From Thermocoleostomius sinensis A174 (GTDB lineage: Bacteria; Cyanobacteriota; Cyanobacteriia; Elainellales; Elainellaceae): 64,000 bases of DNA. Shown piece after piece: positions 34,506-44,100 of the stretch. A model generated the notes under the pieces. That model worked only from the letters and a program-made list of their open reading frames with translations, was not told the DNA's origin and did not search any database. Each line of letters starts with the position of its first letter. Position 1 is the stretch's first letter. Location: NCBI RefSeq assembly GCF_026802175.1, contig NZ_CP113797.1:4937026-5001025 (forward strand). The letters are read 5' to 3'. Both the position numbers and the translations under genes were made by a program.

Positions 34506-35417
34506 GTGACAGTTAAACCAGAATGGCTCCGGGTGAAGGCTCCGCAGTGGGAGCGTGTGGGCAGCGTCAAGGAAATTTTGCGCGATCTTGCGCTCAATAC
34601 CGTTTGCGAAGAAGCATCTTGTCCCAATATTGGTGAGTGTTTTAATGCGGGCACTGCCACATTTCTAATCATGGGCCCTGCCTGCACTCGGGCTTGCCCC
34701 TATTGCGATATTGACTTTGATAAGAAACCCAAGGCACTTGACCCCACTGAACCCGATCGCCTTGCCGAAGCGGTGCGTCGAATGCGGCTAAATCATGTGG
34801 TGATTACGTCCGTCAATCGAGATGACTTGCCTGATGGAGGAGCATCTCAGTTTGTTCGGTGCATGGCTGCCATTCGAGCGCTGTCGCCTAGTACAACGAT
34901 CGAAGTGCTGATTCCAGACCTGTGCGGCAACTGGGACGCCCTCGCTCTGATCTTGCAAGCCCGACCGGAAGTCCTCAACCACAATACTGAAACCGTGCCC
35001 CGCCTCTATCGTCGGGTACGTCCCCAAGGGGACTATACTCGATCGCTCGAACTGTTACAGCGTTGCCGTCAGCTTGACCCCGCGGTTTACACCAAATCGG
35101 GCATAATGGTGGGGCTAGGCGAAACCGACGACGAAGTGCGCCAGGTCATGCAGGATTTGCGATCGATCGATTGCGATATTCTGACAATTGGGCAATACCT
35201 ACAGCCTAGTCAGAAGCACCTAGGCGTTCAAGCATTCATTACCCCTGAGCAATTTGATGCCTGGCGTGAATTTGGCGAAGCGATTGGCTTTTTGCAGGTA
35301 GTATCGTCGCCGCTGACCCGCAGTTCCTATCATGCTGAACAAGTACGCGAGTTGATGCAACATCATCCGCGATCGGGGGAAGTAGGGGGACAAGGTAGGG
35401 GAGAGACGGGAGCCTGA
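34506..35417 (+). CDS. lipA: Lipoyl synthase LipA
   Basis: LipA inserts two sulfurs into octanoylated proteins. The 303-residue radical SAM enzyme has an auxiliary cluster from Cys34, Cys39 and Cys45 ([12 protein letters not shown]) and the SAM cluster from CTRACPYC (Cys60, Cys64, Cys67). The terminal RSSYHAEQ contains the Ser ligand of the auxiliary cluster. The start is GTG 34506, giving the usual N-terminus. The last ~18 residues ([15 protein letters not shown]) come from G-rich low-complexity DNA and look like a non-conserved tail. Confidence 0.95.
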   Translation: MTVKPEWLRVKAPQWERVGSVKEILRDLALNTVCEEASCPNIGECFNAGTATFLIMGPACTRACPYCDIDFDKKPKALDPTEPDRLAEAVRRMRLNHVVITSVNRDDLPDGGASQFVRCMAAIRALSPSTTIEVLIPDLCGNWDALALILQARPEVLNHNTETVPRLYRRVRPQGDYTRSLELLQRCRQLDPAVYTKSGIMVGLGETDDEVRQVMQDLRSIDCDILTIGQYLQPSQKHLGVQAFITPEQFDAWREFGEAIGFLQVVSSPLTRSSYHAEQVRELMQHHPRSGEVGGQGRGETGA

Positions 35418-35422
35418 AACCT

Positions 35423-36382
35423 TCAGACTTGTATTGCCATAGCTGCGGCTACATTTGCTGCCTTCAGCATGTGGTAGGTAATTAAAAGCTGGGTGATTGC
35501 CAGAGGATAACTTTGCAGCGTTTCGCCCGTTGTGCCTACCACCTTGCCAATGTCTTGATTGCCCTCCAGACTACAGAATTGTCCCAAGTGTGGCACTTCG
35601 CTGCATAAAACGCGCTCGATTTGACGGACTTGCTCGTCGGTGGCGTGCCCGTCTACTTCAAGCACATCGACTGGCTTACCCATATCGCGATCGAGTTCCA
35701 GCCGCACGGCCGATCCCTGATGATTGCCGTTGGAATCGAGAATCTTGGTGAAATCGGGATGAGGGATTGTTGGCCGCAGCACCAGCCGCACATTCAGCAG
35801 TAGATCATCGTATTCTGTGCCGCCATTCGAGGGATAGAACGTCACAACCGCATCTGCCCACTGCCGCTGGGGGCGAATGAACGCCTCCGAATCCGACTCT
35901 CGCTTGCGCAACTGTTCAATGACTTGCTCTTCGGTATAGCCGCGCTTGCGAGTGTCGCGCTTAATTTTCCAGGTTGACCGCAATGCTTCTGGAGGCGCTA
36001 AAAACACTTTGACATCATAAGTATCTCTCATGCCACGGGTGGAATAGCCCAACAGCCCCTCTACAATCACAAACTTGTTGGGTTTGATGTATTCCGGCGG
36101 ATCAAACGCCCCCGTACTGTGGTTATAGATAGGTTTTAGGATCGGCTGTCCGCTGCGCAGCAGGCTCAAGTGCTGTTGAATAATATCGAGATAGTTGCAG
36201 TCAGGATGCAGTGCAGAGATACCAATCTCTGCCCGCTGTTTGCGATCGTACCGATGATAATCGTCTGTGCAAATCACTGTGACATTGTCCTCGCCCAAGA
36301 TTTGAGCAATTCCTCGGGTCAAAGTCGTTTTGCCAGCAGCACTATCGCCAACAATGCCGAGAATGATCGGGCGATGGGACAT
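35423..36382 (-). CDS. Phosphoribulokinase-like kinase (PRK paralogue)
   Basis: A 319-residue P-loop kinase of the PRK/uridine kinase family: GIVGDSAAGKTT (about 9-20), VICTDDYHRYDRKQR (about 36-50) and IKRDTRKRGYTEEQV, all typical of phosphoribulokinase. The canonical cyanobacterial PRK has GDSGCGKST, whose Cys is one half of the CP12/thioredoxin disulfide. Here that position is Ala16, although the second Cys (Cys38) remains. It is therefore probably the second, divergent PRK seen in many cyanobacteria. Light control by this disulfide is unlikely. Substrate is unproven. Confidence 0.85.
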   Translation of the reverse strand: MSHRPIILGIVGDSAAGKTTLTRGIAQILGEDNVTVICTDDYHRYDRKQRAEIGISALHPDCNYLDIIQQHLSLLRSGQPILKPIYNHSTGAFDPPEYIKPNKFVIVEGLLGYSTRGMRDTYDVKVFLAPPEALRSTWKIKRDTRKRGYTEEQVIEQLRKRESDSEAFIRPQRQWADAVVTFYPSNGGTEYDDLLLNVRLVLRPTIPHPDFTKILDSNGNHQGSAVRLELDRDMGKPVDVLEVDGHATDEQVRQIERVLCSEVPHLGQFCSLEGNQDIGKVVGTTGETLQSYPLAITQLLITYHMLKAANVAAAMAIQV

Positions 36383-36678
36383 GCGACCTCCTAACCAAAT
36401 CTGGAAAATTTGGGATTAAAAATGAGAGCATAAGTTTCATTATTTTAAGGGCATTCGGGATCGTTACAGCAGCAGTATAAAAGTCAAGATTTTTATCAAG
36501 GTTAATCATCGGTTATGCCTCCAAACCGTAGACTTTATTCAGTTCCAGCCGGAGTTTCAGCCCAAACTCACCTTGACAACACCCTTCTTGTGCTTAAAAA
36601 GACTTCACATTGCCTCACAAAAGGTGCCTAGGAGAGGAAGCTCTAGGGAGAATAGTGAAGCAGGGGCAAATGAAATCG

Positions 36679-37170
36679 CTAGTCAAGCAACAAACGCGGA
36701 GGGGTTAACCAAAATAATTGGCTATGCCCCACTGGAGCGTCATCGGGCAGCAACAAGCCAATCACGCCGGCCTTTTTAACAACTAAGTTCTGTCGCGCTT
36801 CACCCCAAACCAGTTGCTCTGTCCAGGTTCCTAAGTCAGGTTCATGTCCTACGATCGCCAGGGAATTCCTGCCTGGTTGCCGCCACGATTGCAACCAACC
36901 TAACCAATGTTCCAAAGCGCCGTCTGGTTTAAGATTGTCCGATGGCTCTAGCTGTTTGCTTAGCCCCACAGACAGCAGAATCTCGGCGGTTTGCCGGGCC
37001 CGCACCAGTGGACTGGTTTGAATTAAATCAACCTTGATCCCTAGCTCATGCAGTCGTTTGGCTACTCGTTTTGTGCGCCGAATGCCGTCATCAGTGAGAG
37101 GGCGATCGTCATCATTGGCATACTCGCCGCGTTCACCTGCCAATCCATGTCGAATCATATAGAGTTCCAT
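36679..37170 (-). CDS. sixA: Phosphohistidine phosphatase SixA
   Basis: SixA is a histidine-phosphatase-superfamily enzyme that removes phosphate from phosphohistidine proteins. The 163 residues from ATG 37170 start at the conserved MELYMIRHGLAGERG with the catalytic Arg-His (RHG). The ORF open from 37287 adds a hydrophobic run that does not fit the family. Other motifs are SPLVRARQTAEIL (second Arg) and VGHEPDLGTW (second His). The start has a modest AAGGT Shine-Dalgarno. Target protein unknown. Confidence 0.88.
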   Translation of the reverse strand: MELYMIRHGLAGERGEYANDDDRPLTDDGIRRTKRVAKRLHELGIKVDLIQTSPLVRARQTAEILLSVGLSKQLEPSDNLKPDGALEHWLGWLQSWRQPGRNSLAIVGHEPDLGTWTEQLVWGEARQNLVVKKAGVIGLLLPDDAPVGHSQLFWLTPPRLLLD

Positions 37171-37390
37171 TTTTACCTTTATGAGAGGGTGTTTTATCGT
37201 TACGCTAATGATTAGAGTCAGTCGGTTGATCAGCAGATAGATTGAGCCAAATAGTATGACCACAACCCCAAAGAAGCTGCTTAGCAATCGATGACATTCT
37301 ATTCAAGCTTGATTTTGTTTTTGATTGCAATTTTTTTACGTTGTTTTTTAATTTGATGCAACCTAACCTCGTTAATTTATTGTTAACTGA

Positions 37391-38182
37391 ATGTTTCAAC
37401 ATTGTTCTACCTGTAAAACACGCAAAGATATGCAACCAGTTCGATCGATTGTTGTTTTGGTTTGGCTCATGGGTAGCTTCATGCTAGGAGCTTGTAGCTC
37501 TGAAATCACTCGTCTAAGTGTTCCGGTTGCTGATGCTGCCATTTATCAAGAACATCGCTTTCATGATCCTGACGGTATTGGTAAATTTTACATGGGGCGG
37601 GAAATTGCGCGGGTAATGGGACACGAAGGAGCCGCTTGGTTAGAACGACCGAGCCGAGAACTGGAGGAGCGCCCGAGTGCGGCGATCGTGGCGATCGCGG
37701 TGCAGCCTACAGATGTAATAGCAGATATTGGGGCCGGAACTGGCTATTTCAGCTTTCGCCTTAGCTCCAAAGTACCAAAGGGTAGGGTTTTAGCCGTAGA
37801 TATTCAACCCGAAATGCTAGACATTATCGAGTTCCTTAAGCAGGAAAATCAGGTGAATAATGTTGAGACTATTTTGGGGACTGAGACTGATCCAAAGTTG
37901 CCGCCGAATAGTGTAGATTTGGCAATCCTAGTCGATGCTTACCATGAATTTGCCTATCCCTATGAAATGATGACTGGTATCGTGCAGGGATTAAAACCAG
38001 GCGGTCGCGTTGTGCTGTTAGAATATCGCGGCGAAAATCCTTTCGTTCTAATTAAACGACTGCACAAAATGACCCAGCGCCAGGTAAAGCGAGAAATGCA
38101 AGCGGTAGGGCTAGAGTGGCAAGAGACAAAAGAGATTTTACCAGAACAACATTTAATGATTTTTAGGAAACCAGTAGTGTGA
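37391..38182 (+). CDS. SAM-dependent methyltransferase with lipoprotein-type signal
   Basis: The frame gives 263 residues from ATG 37391, or 250 from ATG 37430 (MQPVRSIVV). The latter is a classical lipoprotein signal, with lipobox MLGAC and the lipidated Cys at about residue 35. The catalytic part has DVIADIGAGTGYFSF (motif I) and GRVLAVDIQPEML, as in class I methyltransferases. SAM is cytoplasmic, so a lipid-anchored exported methyltransferase is odd. Similar fusions exist in bacteria, but the substrate is unclear. It may also be a cytoplasmic protein with a misread N-terminus. Confidence 0.7.
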   Translation: MFQHCSTCKTRKDMQPVRSIVVLVWLMGSFMLGACSSEITRLSVPVADAAIYQEHRFHDPDGIGKFYMGREIARVMGHEGAAWLERPSRELEERPSAAIVAIAVQPTDVIADIGAGTGYFSFRLSSKVPKGRVLAVDIQPEMLDIIEFLKQENQVNNVETILGTETDPKLPPNSVDLAILVDAYHEFAYPYEMMTGIVQGLKPGGRVVLLEYRGENPFVLIKRLHKMTQRQVKREMQAVGLEWQETKEILPEQHLMIFRKPVV

Positions 38183-38212
38183 CGATAGTTTCTATGAGCG
38201 GGGAAATGGAAG

Positions 38213-40150
38213 ATGGTACGACTGAAGCTGTGGCAGTGGATAGTGTTAGCGCTGCCGATCGTTCTTATCGTTGGGTTTTTGATGGTGGCTGCTGGATGGA
38301 AAATCCGGGAATGGGGCATTAACTGGATTTGGGCCCTGTTTATCCTTATCTTTGTGCTGTGGCGCTGGCTCTTAGTGCGCTGGACTCAGCCTGTTCTGAG
38401 GCAGGTAGAGGCGGTAGTTGAAGAAGTGCGGGAAGAACTGGAAACCACCAGCGAAACCGCGATTGAGATGCCAACTGATGGTAGCGCCAGTCGCAAAGCA
38501 GAAGCCGTGCTGGAAGATATCTTAAAAGCCACCCAAACTGATCCACCCATTTGGGAGGATTGGGGAACCTTCTGGAAACGCTGTCAGGAGTTGATTGCGT
38601 CGATCGCTCAAATCTACTATCCGGAAGTAAAATACCCATTGCTCAATATCTATATTCCGCAAGCTTATAGCCTATTGCGCGGAACGGTGAATGACATGGA
38701 TCAGTGGATGGAAAAGTTATCGCCTGCACTCAATCAATTAACCATTGGACAAGCTGTACAAGCCTATGAAGTGTACCAACAGTTGGAACCGTCGGCGCGT
38801 AAATTGTGGCAAGTGTGGAACTGGGCCCAATGGGTGTTAAATCCAGCTGCCGCTTTAGCTCGGCAAGCCAGCCAGCGATCGAGCGATCGAGCGACCCAAC
38901 AGCTACTCATCAACGTCAACCAATTGCTGCGTGAGGCAGCGTTACGCAACCTCTGTCGGCAAGCTGTGACACTCTACAGTGGATTGACCCTACCGACTAC
39001 TCCGTCTCCGACTCAACCGACGCTGCCGTCCGCTAAAACTCAAACCCTGCGAGATATTTTAGCTCAAGCACAGCCCGTTGAAGCCGTAGCGCAACAGCCC
39101 GTTGCCATTCTGCTGGCAGGACGCACCGGAGCCGGAAAAAGTAGCCTGATTAATACTCTATTTCAAGCGGATCAAGCCGAAGTAGACGTGTTACCCAGCA
39201 CCGATCGCCTGCGTCACTATCAGTGGACAAATCCGCTGGGTGAAATCTTAACTTTGTGGGATACACCAGGCTATGAACAAATCGATCGATCGGAGTTTCG
39301 TGACCAGGTATTAGACGCGGCTAACGCGGCAGATCTGTTGCTGCTGGTGACGCCTGCCCTTGATCCAGCGTTGCAAATGGACGTGGATTTTCTGCACGAT
39401 GTGAAGCAGGACATAGATGATCTCCCGACTATCGCCATCGTCACTCAGGTCGATCGCCTGCGCCCGATTCGTGAATGGGAACCGCCCTATGATTGGCAAT
39501 GGGGCGATCGTCCCAAGGAGAAACATATTCGCGAAGCGGTGGAATATCGAGGCACGTTGCTGGGAGAGTTTTGCGATCGCATCCTGCCGATCGTTACGAG
39601 TGATGCCACAACCCAACGCGCTGCTTGGAATGCTGATGCCCTATCAGTAGCGATCGTAGATGCCATCGATCCGGCCAAACAACTGCGACTGGCTCGATTT
39701 TTGCGCAACTTGGATGCTCGCAGTGTTGCCGCCGCGAATATTATCGATCGCTACACGTTTCAAATGACCACTACACAAGGTCTCGCGGCGTTTCTAAAAA
39801 GTCCCGTGCTGCAATTTATTTCCACCCTCACCACTGGTTCTCCCAGTCTAGCCTACATTTTGGCTGAGCAGATTCCTGTCGAGCAGCTACCCGTGGTAAT
39901 TGGCAAATTACAAATGGCTTATGATTTGTTTTCTCTATTCAATGAATCACCGGGAGTTGGAACTGAAATATCTTTACAACCTTCCCGTGAATTTGATTTA
40001 CACTTGCTTTGGCCCCTATTACTAGATAATCCATCCACACCCGATCGCAATGCGTGGGCCTTTGGTCATGCTCTTGTCGAATACTGGTCACAGAACCTAT
40101 CGGCAGAACAATTACGACAACGCTTTAAGCATTATTTGCAACTAAATTAA
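38213..40150 (+). CDS. Membrane-anchored GTPase, hypothetical role
   Basis: 645 residues. Two N-terminal hydrophobic segments (about 8-27 VLALPIVLIVGFLMVAAG, about 37-55 IWALFILIFVLWRWLLV) anchor the protein. A long helical region follows. The G domain starts near 300: G1 GRTGAGKSS, G3 LWDTPGYEQ, G4 TQVD. The rest is helical, with the pattern of a cyanobacterial YcjF/DUF697-like family. GTPases of this type often work at membranes, but no target can be named. It starts 30 bp after the methyltransferase on the same strand, probably a shared transcript. Confidence 0.8.
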   Translation: MVRLKLWQWIVLALPIVLIVGFLMVAAGWKIREWGINWIWALFILIFVLWRWLLVRWTQPVLRQVEAVVEEVREELETTSETAIEMPTDGSASRKAEAVLEDILKATQTDPPIWEDWGTFWKRCQELIASIAQIYYPEVKYPLLNIYIPQAYSLLRGTVNDMDQWMEKLSPALNQLTIGQAVQAYEVYQQLEPSARKLWQVWNWAQWVLNPAAALARQASQRSSDRATQQLLINVNQLLREAALRNLCRQAVTLYSGLTLPTTPSPTQPTLPSAKTQTLRDILAQAQPVEAVAQQPVAILLAGRTGAGKSSLINTLFQADQAEVDVLPSTDRLRHYQWTNPLGEILTLWDTPGYEQIDRSEFRDQVLDAANAADLLLLVTPALDPALQMDVDFLHDVKQDIDDLPTIAIVTQVDRLRPIREWEPPYDWQWGDRPKEKHIREAVEYRGTLLGEFCDRILPIVTSDATTQRAAWNADALSVAIVDAIDPAKQLRLARFLRNLDARSVAAANIIDRYTFQMTTTQGLAAFLKSPVLQFISTLTTGSPSLAYILAEQIPVEQLPVVIGKLQMAYDLFSLFNESPGVGTEISLQPSREFDLHLLWPLLLDNPSTPDRNAWAFGHALVEYWSQNLSAEQLRQRFKHYLQLN

Positions 40151-40161
40151 TATAGAGACTA

Positions 40162-41001
40162 TTACGTTTGATATTGCTTGAACATTTTAGCTAAACGCAA
40201 ATCATACACACCTACTCCTGCTGGGCCATTGTAAACCCGAGCGAATGTTTTCCAATCCTGATGTTGTAATGCCTTGACTAAATCTTGGTGAATAATAAAA
40301 TTCATCATAGCGTCAAGCTGTTTACCTTCGCTGTCATGCATCGCTTGCACAAAGGCTTCAATGTCCTTGTACCCTGCCAACTCATGGTTAACCCCCAAAA
40401 TTTGCCCCAATCCCCAAGATGCTGCCTTTAAAGCTGCCGGACGATCGAACTGAATCGCTGCATTCAATCGCTCCCACTCATGTACCCCACCCAAATATCC
40501 TCCTGGTTCAGGGTTACTTAAATCAGGACGGGTTTGGCTAACGGGCAAGGGCGTTAGCGACCAGAACCAGTGGCGTTCAAACAAAATCTTGGGGCGGCCA
40601 TCAGGCAAAAATCCCGATCCCTCCGTTTCCACTGCTACGATCGCTCGAATTGCTGCTACCTCTACAGCCAGTCGATCAGCAGCGCGGTGATAATCGGCAT
40701 CGGTGAGCACTTTCACGTTCGATGGTTTCTGACCAGAATCCTTGGGGGAGGTAGCATGGAGCAAATGCTTGGCAAAGGCCTTGCCAAAGCGCTGATGCCG
40801 CATACTATCCAGCTTAAAGGCGTCACAAAATTTTGCCAGTGCCGCTTTCGTCAACGGCCCATACAACCCGTCAATATCTGTAGGCGGATAGAACCGCAGT
40901 GACGCTAACCGAGCTTGAATTTCTTCCAACAACTCTGTGTCAGTTTGAAGTGTACGAAAATCGATCGTGGTATCGTGATGAATTAAATCTGCAAGCTTCA
41001 T
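40162..41001 (-). CDS. N-acetylmuramidase family protein with N-terminal peptidoglycan-binding-like domain
   Basis: A 279-residue protein. The first ~75 residues resemble a PG-binding domain (LASLRFYPPTDIDGLYGPLT). Residues about 100-275 fit the muramidase family known from phage endolysins (DUF3380 type): IVAVETEGSGFLPDGRPKIL, with the catalytic Glu in VETEG, then ERHWFW, SWGLGQILG and YNGPAG. It cleaves the glycan strand of peptidoglycan. No signal peptide or membrane segment is visible. Export may use another route, or the enzyme may act only upon lysis. No phage genes flank it. Confidence 0.8.
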   Translation of the reverse strand: MKLADLIHHDTTIDFRTLQTDTELLEEIQARLASLRFYPPTDIDGLYGPLTKAALAKFCDAFKLDSMRHQRFGKAFAKHLLHATSPKDSGQKPSNVKVLTDADYHRAADRLAVEVAAIRAIVAVETEGSGFLPDGRPKILFERHWFWSLTPLPVSQTRPDLSNPEPGGYLGGVHEWERLNAAIQFDRPAALKAASWGLGQILGVNHELAGYKDIEAFVQAMHDSEGKQLDAMMNFIIHQDLVKALQHQDWKTFARVYNGPAGVGVYDLRLAKMFKQYQT

Positions 41002-41187
41002 ACGCGGCCGTGTCTGCTATTGCCTGTTCGCTCCTTATTATGCGTTGGAAACGAAGCAATGGCGCATTCAAAGTGCGCATTTCAAATCTCAAGTTCTTCA
41101 AGATGGCTCACGATCGATCGCAGTTAATCGCAGTTCATTGTCCTATCCGACCGTTGGATTCAGCGGTCCCAATCAGAGACACAATGA

Positions 41188-44100
41188 CTATCTAGGCGCA
41201 TTCAATCGACATTCTCGACTTAACACCATACGTCCATCTTCCAGTCGGTAGACGCCTTGTGGTTCTACGATCGCATCCCCTGGTTGCCACGATTGATCGC
41301 TGGGTTCGTCAGGAATCGATCGAACAGGGGCAGTTGAGTGTGGCAATAACGGTCGATCGCCCGGACGAACTGGTAGCCCACCTGTTCCAATGATACTAAA
41401 GGTGTTGCCGCCAGTTTCGCTGCGCACTACACAACTATTTGCTAGTAGGGTATCAGTATCGATTGCAGTATCAGGTAATTCGGCAAGGCTATTTTGAATG
41501 ATGCTGGTATCGGGTGTGGTGATGGTTCCCGATTCAATATCACCAGCAGCGTTGATATCGACGCGATCGTTGCCGTCGAACGGCTCCTCAGAATTCAGCG
41601 CGTTATTTTGACTAAAGAAAGCATCTAGTGTGATGTTGCCGCCCCGTGCATCTTGCGATCGGGCCAGGATATCGCTGTCGTCAAAGGCGATGATACCCGA
41701 ACCCCGCAGCGTAATGTTGCCACCATTGCCGCGACTGTTGGTGGTAATATCACTGTCACCACGCAGGATAATCAGACCTGTATCACCTGCCGCGTTTACC
41801 TGAATATCTCCACCCGATGATTGATCAGCGATCGTTAAGATATCACTGTTGGTTAACTGCAATTGATCTGAAACATTCAATCGAATATTGCCAGCCATTC
41901 CCGTTCCTTGACTTTGGGCAGAAATTCGAGCTCCATTTTGTAGGGTTAGATTTGTGCCGTTGACGGTAATTCTGCCGCCAGTACCTGTGGAACCTCTGCG
42001 AGTGCTGGCAAATAACCCACTTCTCCCATTGTCTTCCAATAGCCTTCCCTCATATTGTTGAACAACTTCGGTGGAACGCCCAGCTAACCGAATCCTATCT
42101 GCATCTAATCTAATATTTCCTGCTCGCCCTTGACTTGCTGTGGTTGTGATAATTTGGCCCCCATTGAGTATTTCGATCTGGTCCGCTTCAATAGTGATAT
42201 TGCCACCTGGCCATAGACTATTTGTTTCCCCGTTGATAATTGCGGCGTTTGCCACTCGTACCAGAGGAGCTGTGATTTCAACGATTCCACCTCGTCCTCT
42301 CGCGTTTCCTTGCGTAATCGTAAAAATAGCGCTGGAAAATCTATCTTGGCTAAAGCCGTCTACAATCACGCGATCGGTTGCTCGAATGATGACCCTGCCA
42401 GCATCTCCACTTCCGTTGGTATTGACATTGAGTCGGCCACCATTGAGTACTTCTAGAATCGGTGCATGAATTCTGATTCTGCCACCTTGTCCAATGCCGC
42501 TCTGCTCATCGTTAACCCTATCAACCCGGCTAAAGGCTCCACTGGGAAACCGTCCTACCCGTCCCATAAAACGCACCTGTTCTCTTGCCCAAATGTTAAT
42601 CCTGCCCGCATCTCCCTGTCCACGTGTATTGGTTTGAAGTTGAGCGCCATCCAAAACTTCTAAAACTGAGGTGTGAATGCGCAGGTCGCCACCCTGCCCA
42701 ATACCATCTGCTTCAACGCGACTTAATGCACCCCCAAACTCGCCGTTGGGAATTACGCCCTGAAACCGCACCCGATCGCTGGCTCGAATGATAATATCCC
42801 CGGCATTCCCTTGCCCATCGGTATTAGCAGTTAGACGCGCCCCATCCAGTACCTCCAGAATCGATGTTCTAATGCGAATCGTACCACCTTGCCCCACGCC
42901 GCGCCGATCGACCCGACTCAACGCGCCGCTAAATGCGCGATTAGGACTAAATCCTTGAAATCGCACCCTTTCCCTGGCTTGAATGGTGATATTCCCAGCA
43001 TCGCCTTGTCCTTGCGTGCTGGCATTGAGACGCGCCCCTCCAAGCACTTCCAGAACAGGAGTTTCAACATAAATTGTGCCGCCTTGCCCAACCCCGTTTC
43101 CTTCAACAAGGCTCCGGGCGCCACTGAGAAACGGTCCGCTGCGCCCCTCAAAAAGTACGCGATCGGTTGCAATAATGATCAAGTCTCCTGCATTGCCATG
43201 TCCATCAGTACTAGTCTGCAATTGTGCCCCGTTGAATACCTCCAGAACTGACGTAGTAATCTCCACATTGCCGCCCTGTCTAACGAAGTTGTTCGGTTGT
43301 TCTTCCGCTCTATCAGGTTTTCCTTCTGGGGTTTCAATGGTGCTAAATGCGCCGCCTCTGGTTTCCCTGAAGTTAGCACTTGTGCCCTCAAACCGTACTC
43401 GATCGCTGGCGGTGATGTACACGTTGCCGGCATTGCCGCGTCCGATCGTGTTTGCGCTTAAACGAGCACCATTGAGTACCTCTAAAATAGGCGTTTCAAC
43501 GCGAATGTTGCCGCCCTGTCCTCTGCCTCCAATAGCAACCCGACTAAAAACCCCACCTCGAAGAATTGCTTGTCTCTCTCTGCCTACAACCGTACCTTGC
43601 AGAGTGACTCGCTCGCTGGCAGTGATGAAGACATTGCCCGCATTGCCTTGTCCTTGCGTACTAGCATTGAGATCTGCCCCCTCCAGCACCTCCAGAATAG
43701 GTGCAGTCACGCTGATGTTGCCACCATTGCCATTGCCATTGCGGTTGACGCGGCTAGATACCCCTCCCGATTCTTGGCGGGAGACGGTTCCTTGCAAACG
43801 CACCCGATCGCTGGCAGTGATGAAGATATTGCCCGCATTACCCTGCCCGTCAGTACTGGTTCGCAACTGTGAGCCATCCAGCACCTCTAGAACAGGCGTT
43901 GTGATGTAGAGATTGCCGCCCTGCTCCGTGTTACCAACGGCATTCATTCCCAATTCGTTTGCTACTCGACTCAAGTTTTGTACTTGAATCGTGCTGGTAG
44001 CATCGAGGGTAATGTCTCCGGCTTGGCTGGTGGGTGTGCCCCGATTGCGCAGAACGCCTGCCAATAGTTCGCTTTCGCCAGTGACGCGAATGTTGCCCGC

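Noticed and set aside
36514-36630. 38-codon ORF (MPPNRRLYSVPAGVS) in the gap upstream of the PRK-like gene
   Set aside because: No ribosome-binding site and no known small cyanobacterial protein matches; probably chance.
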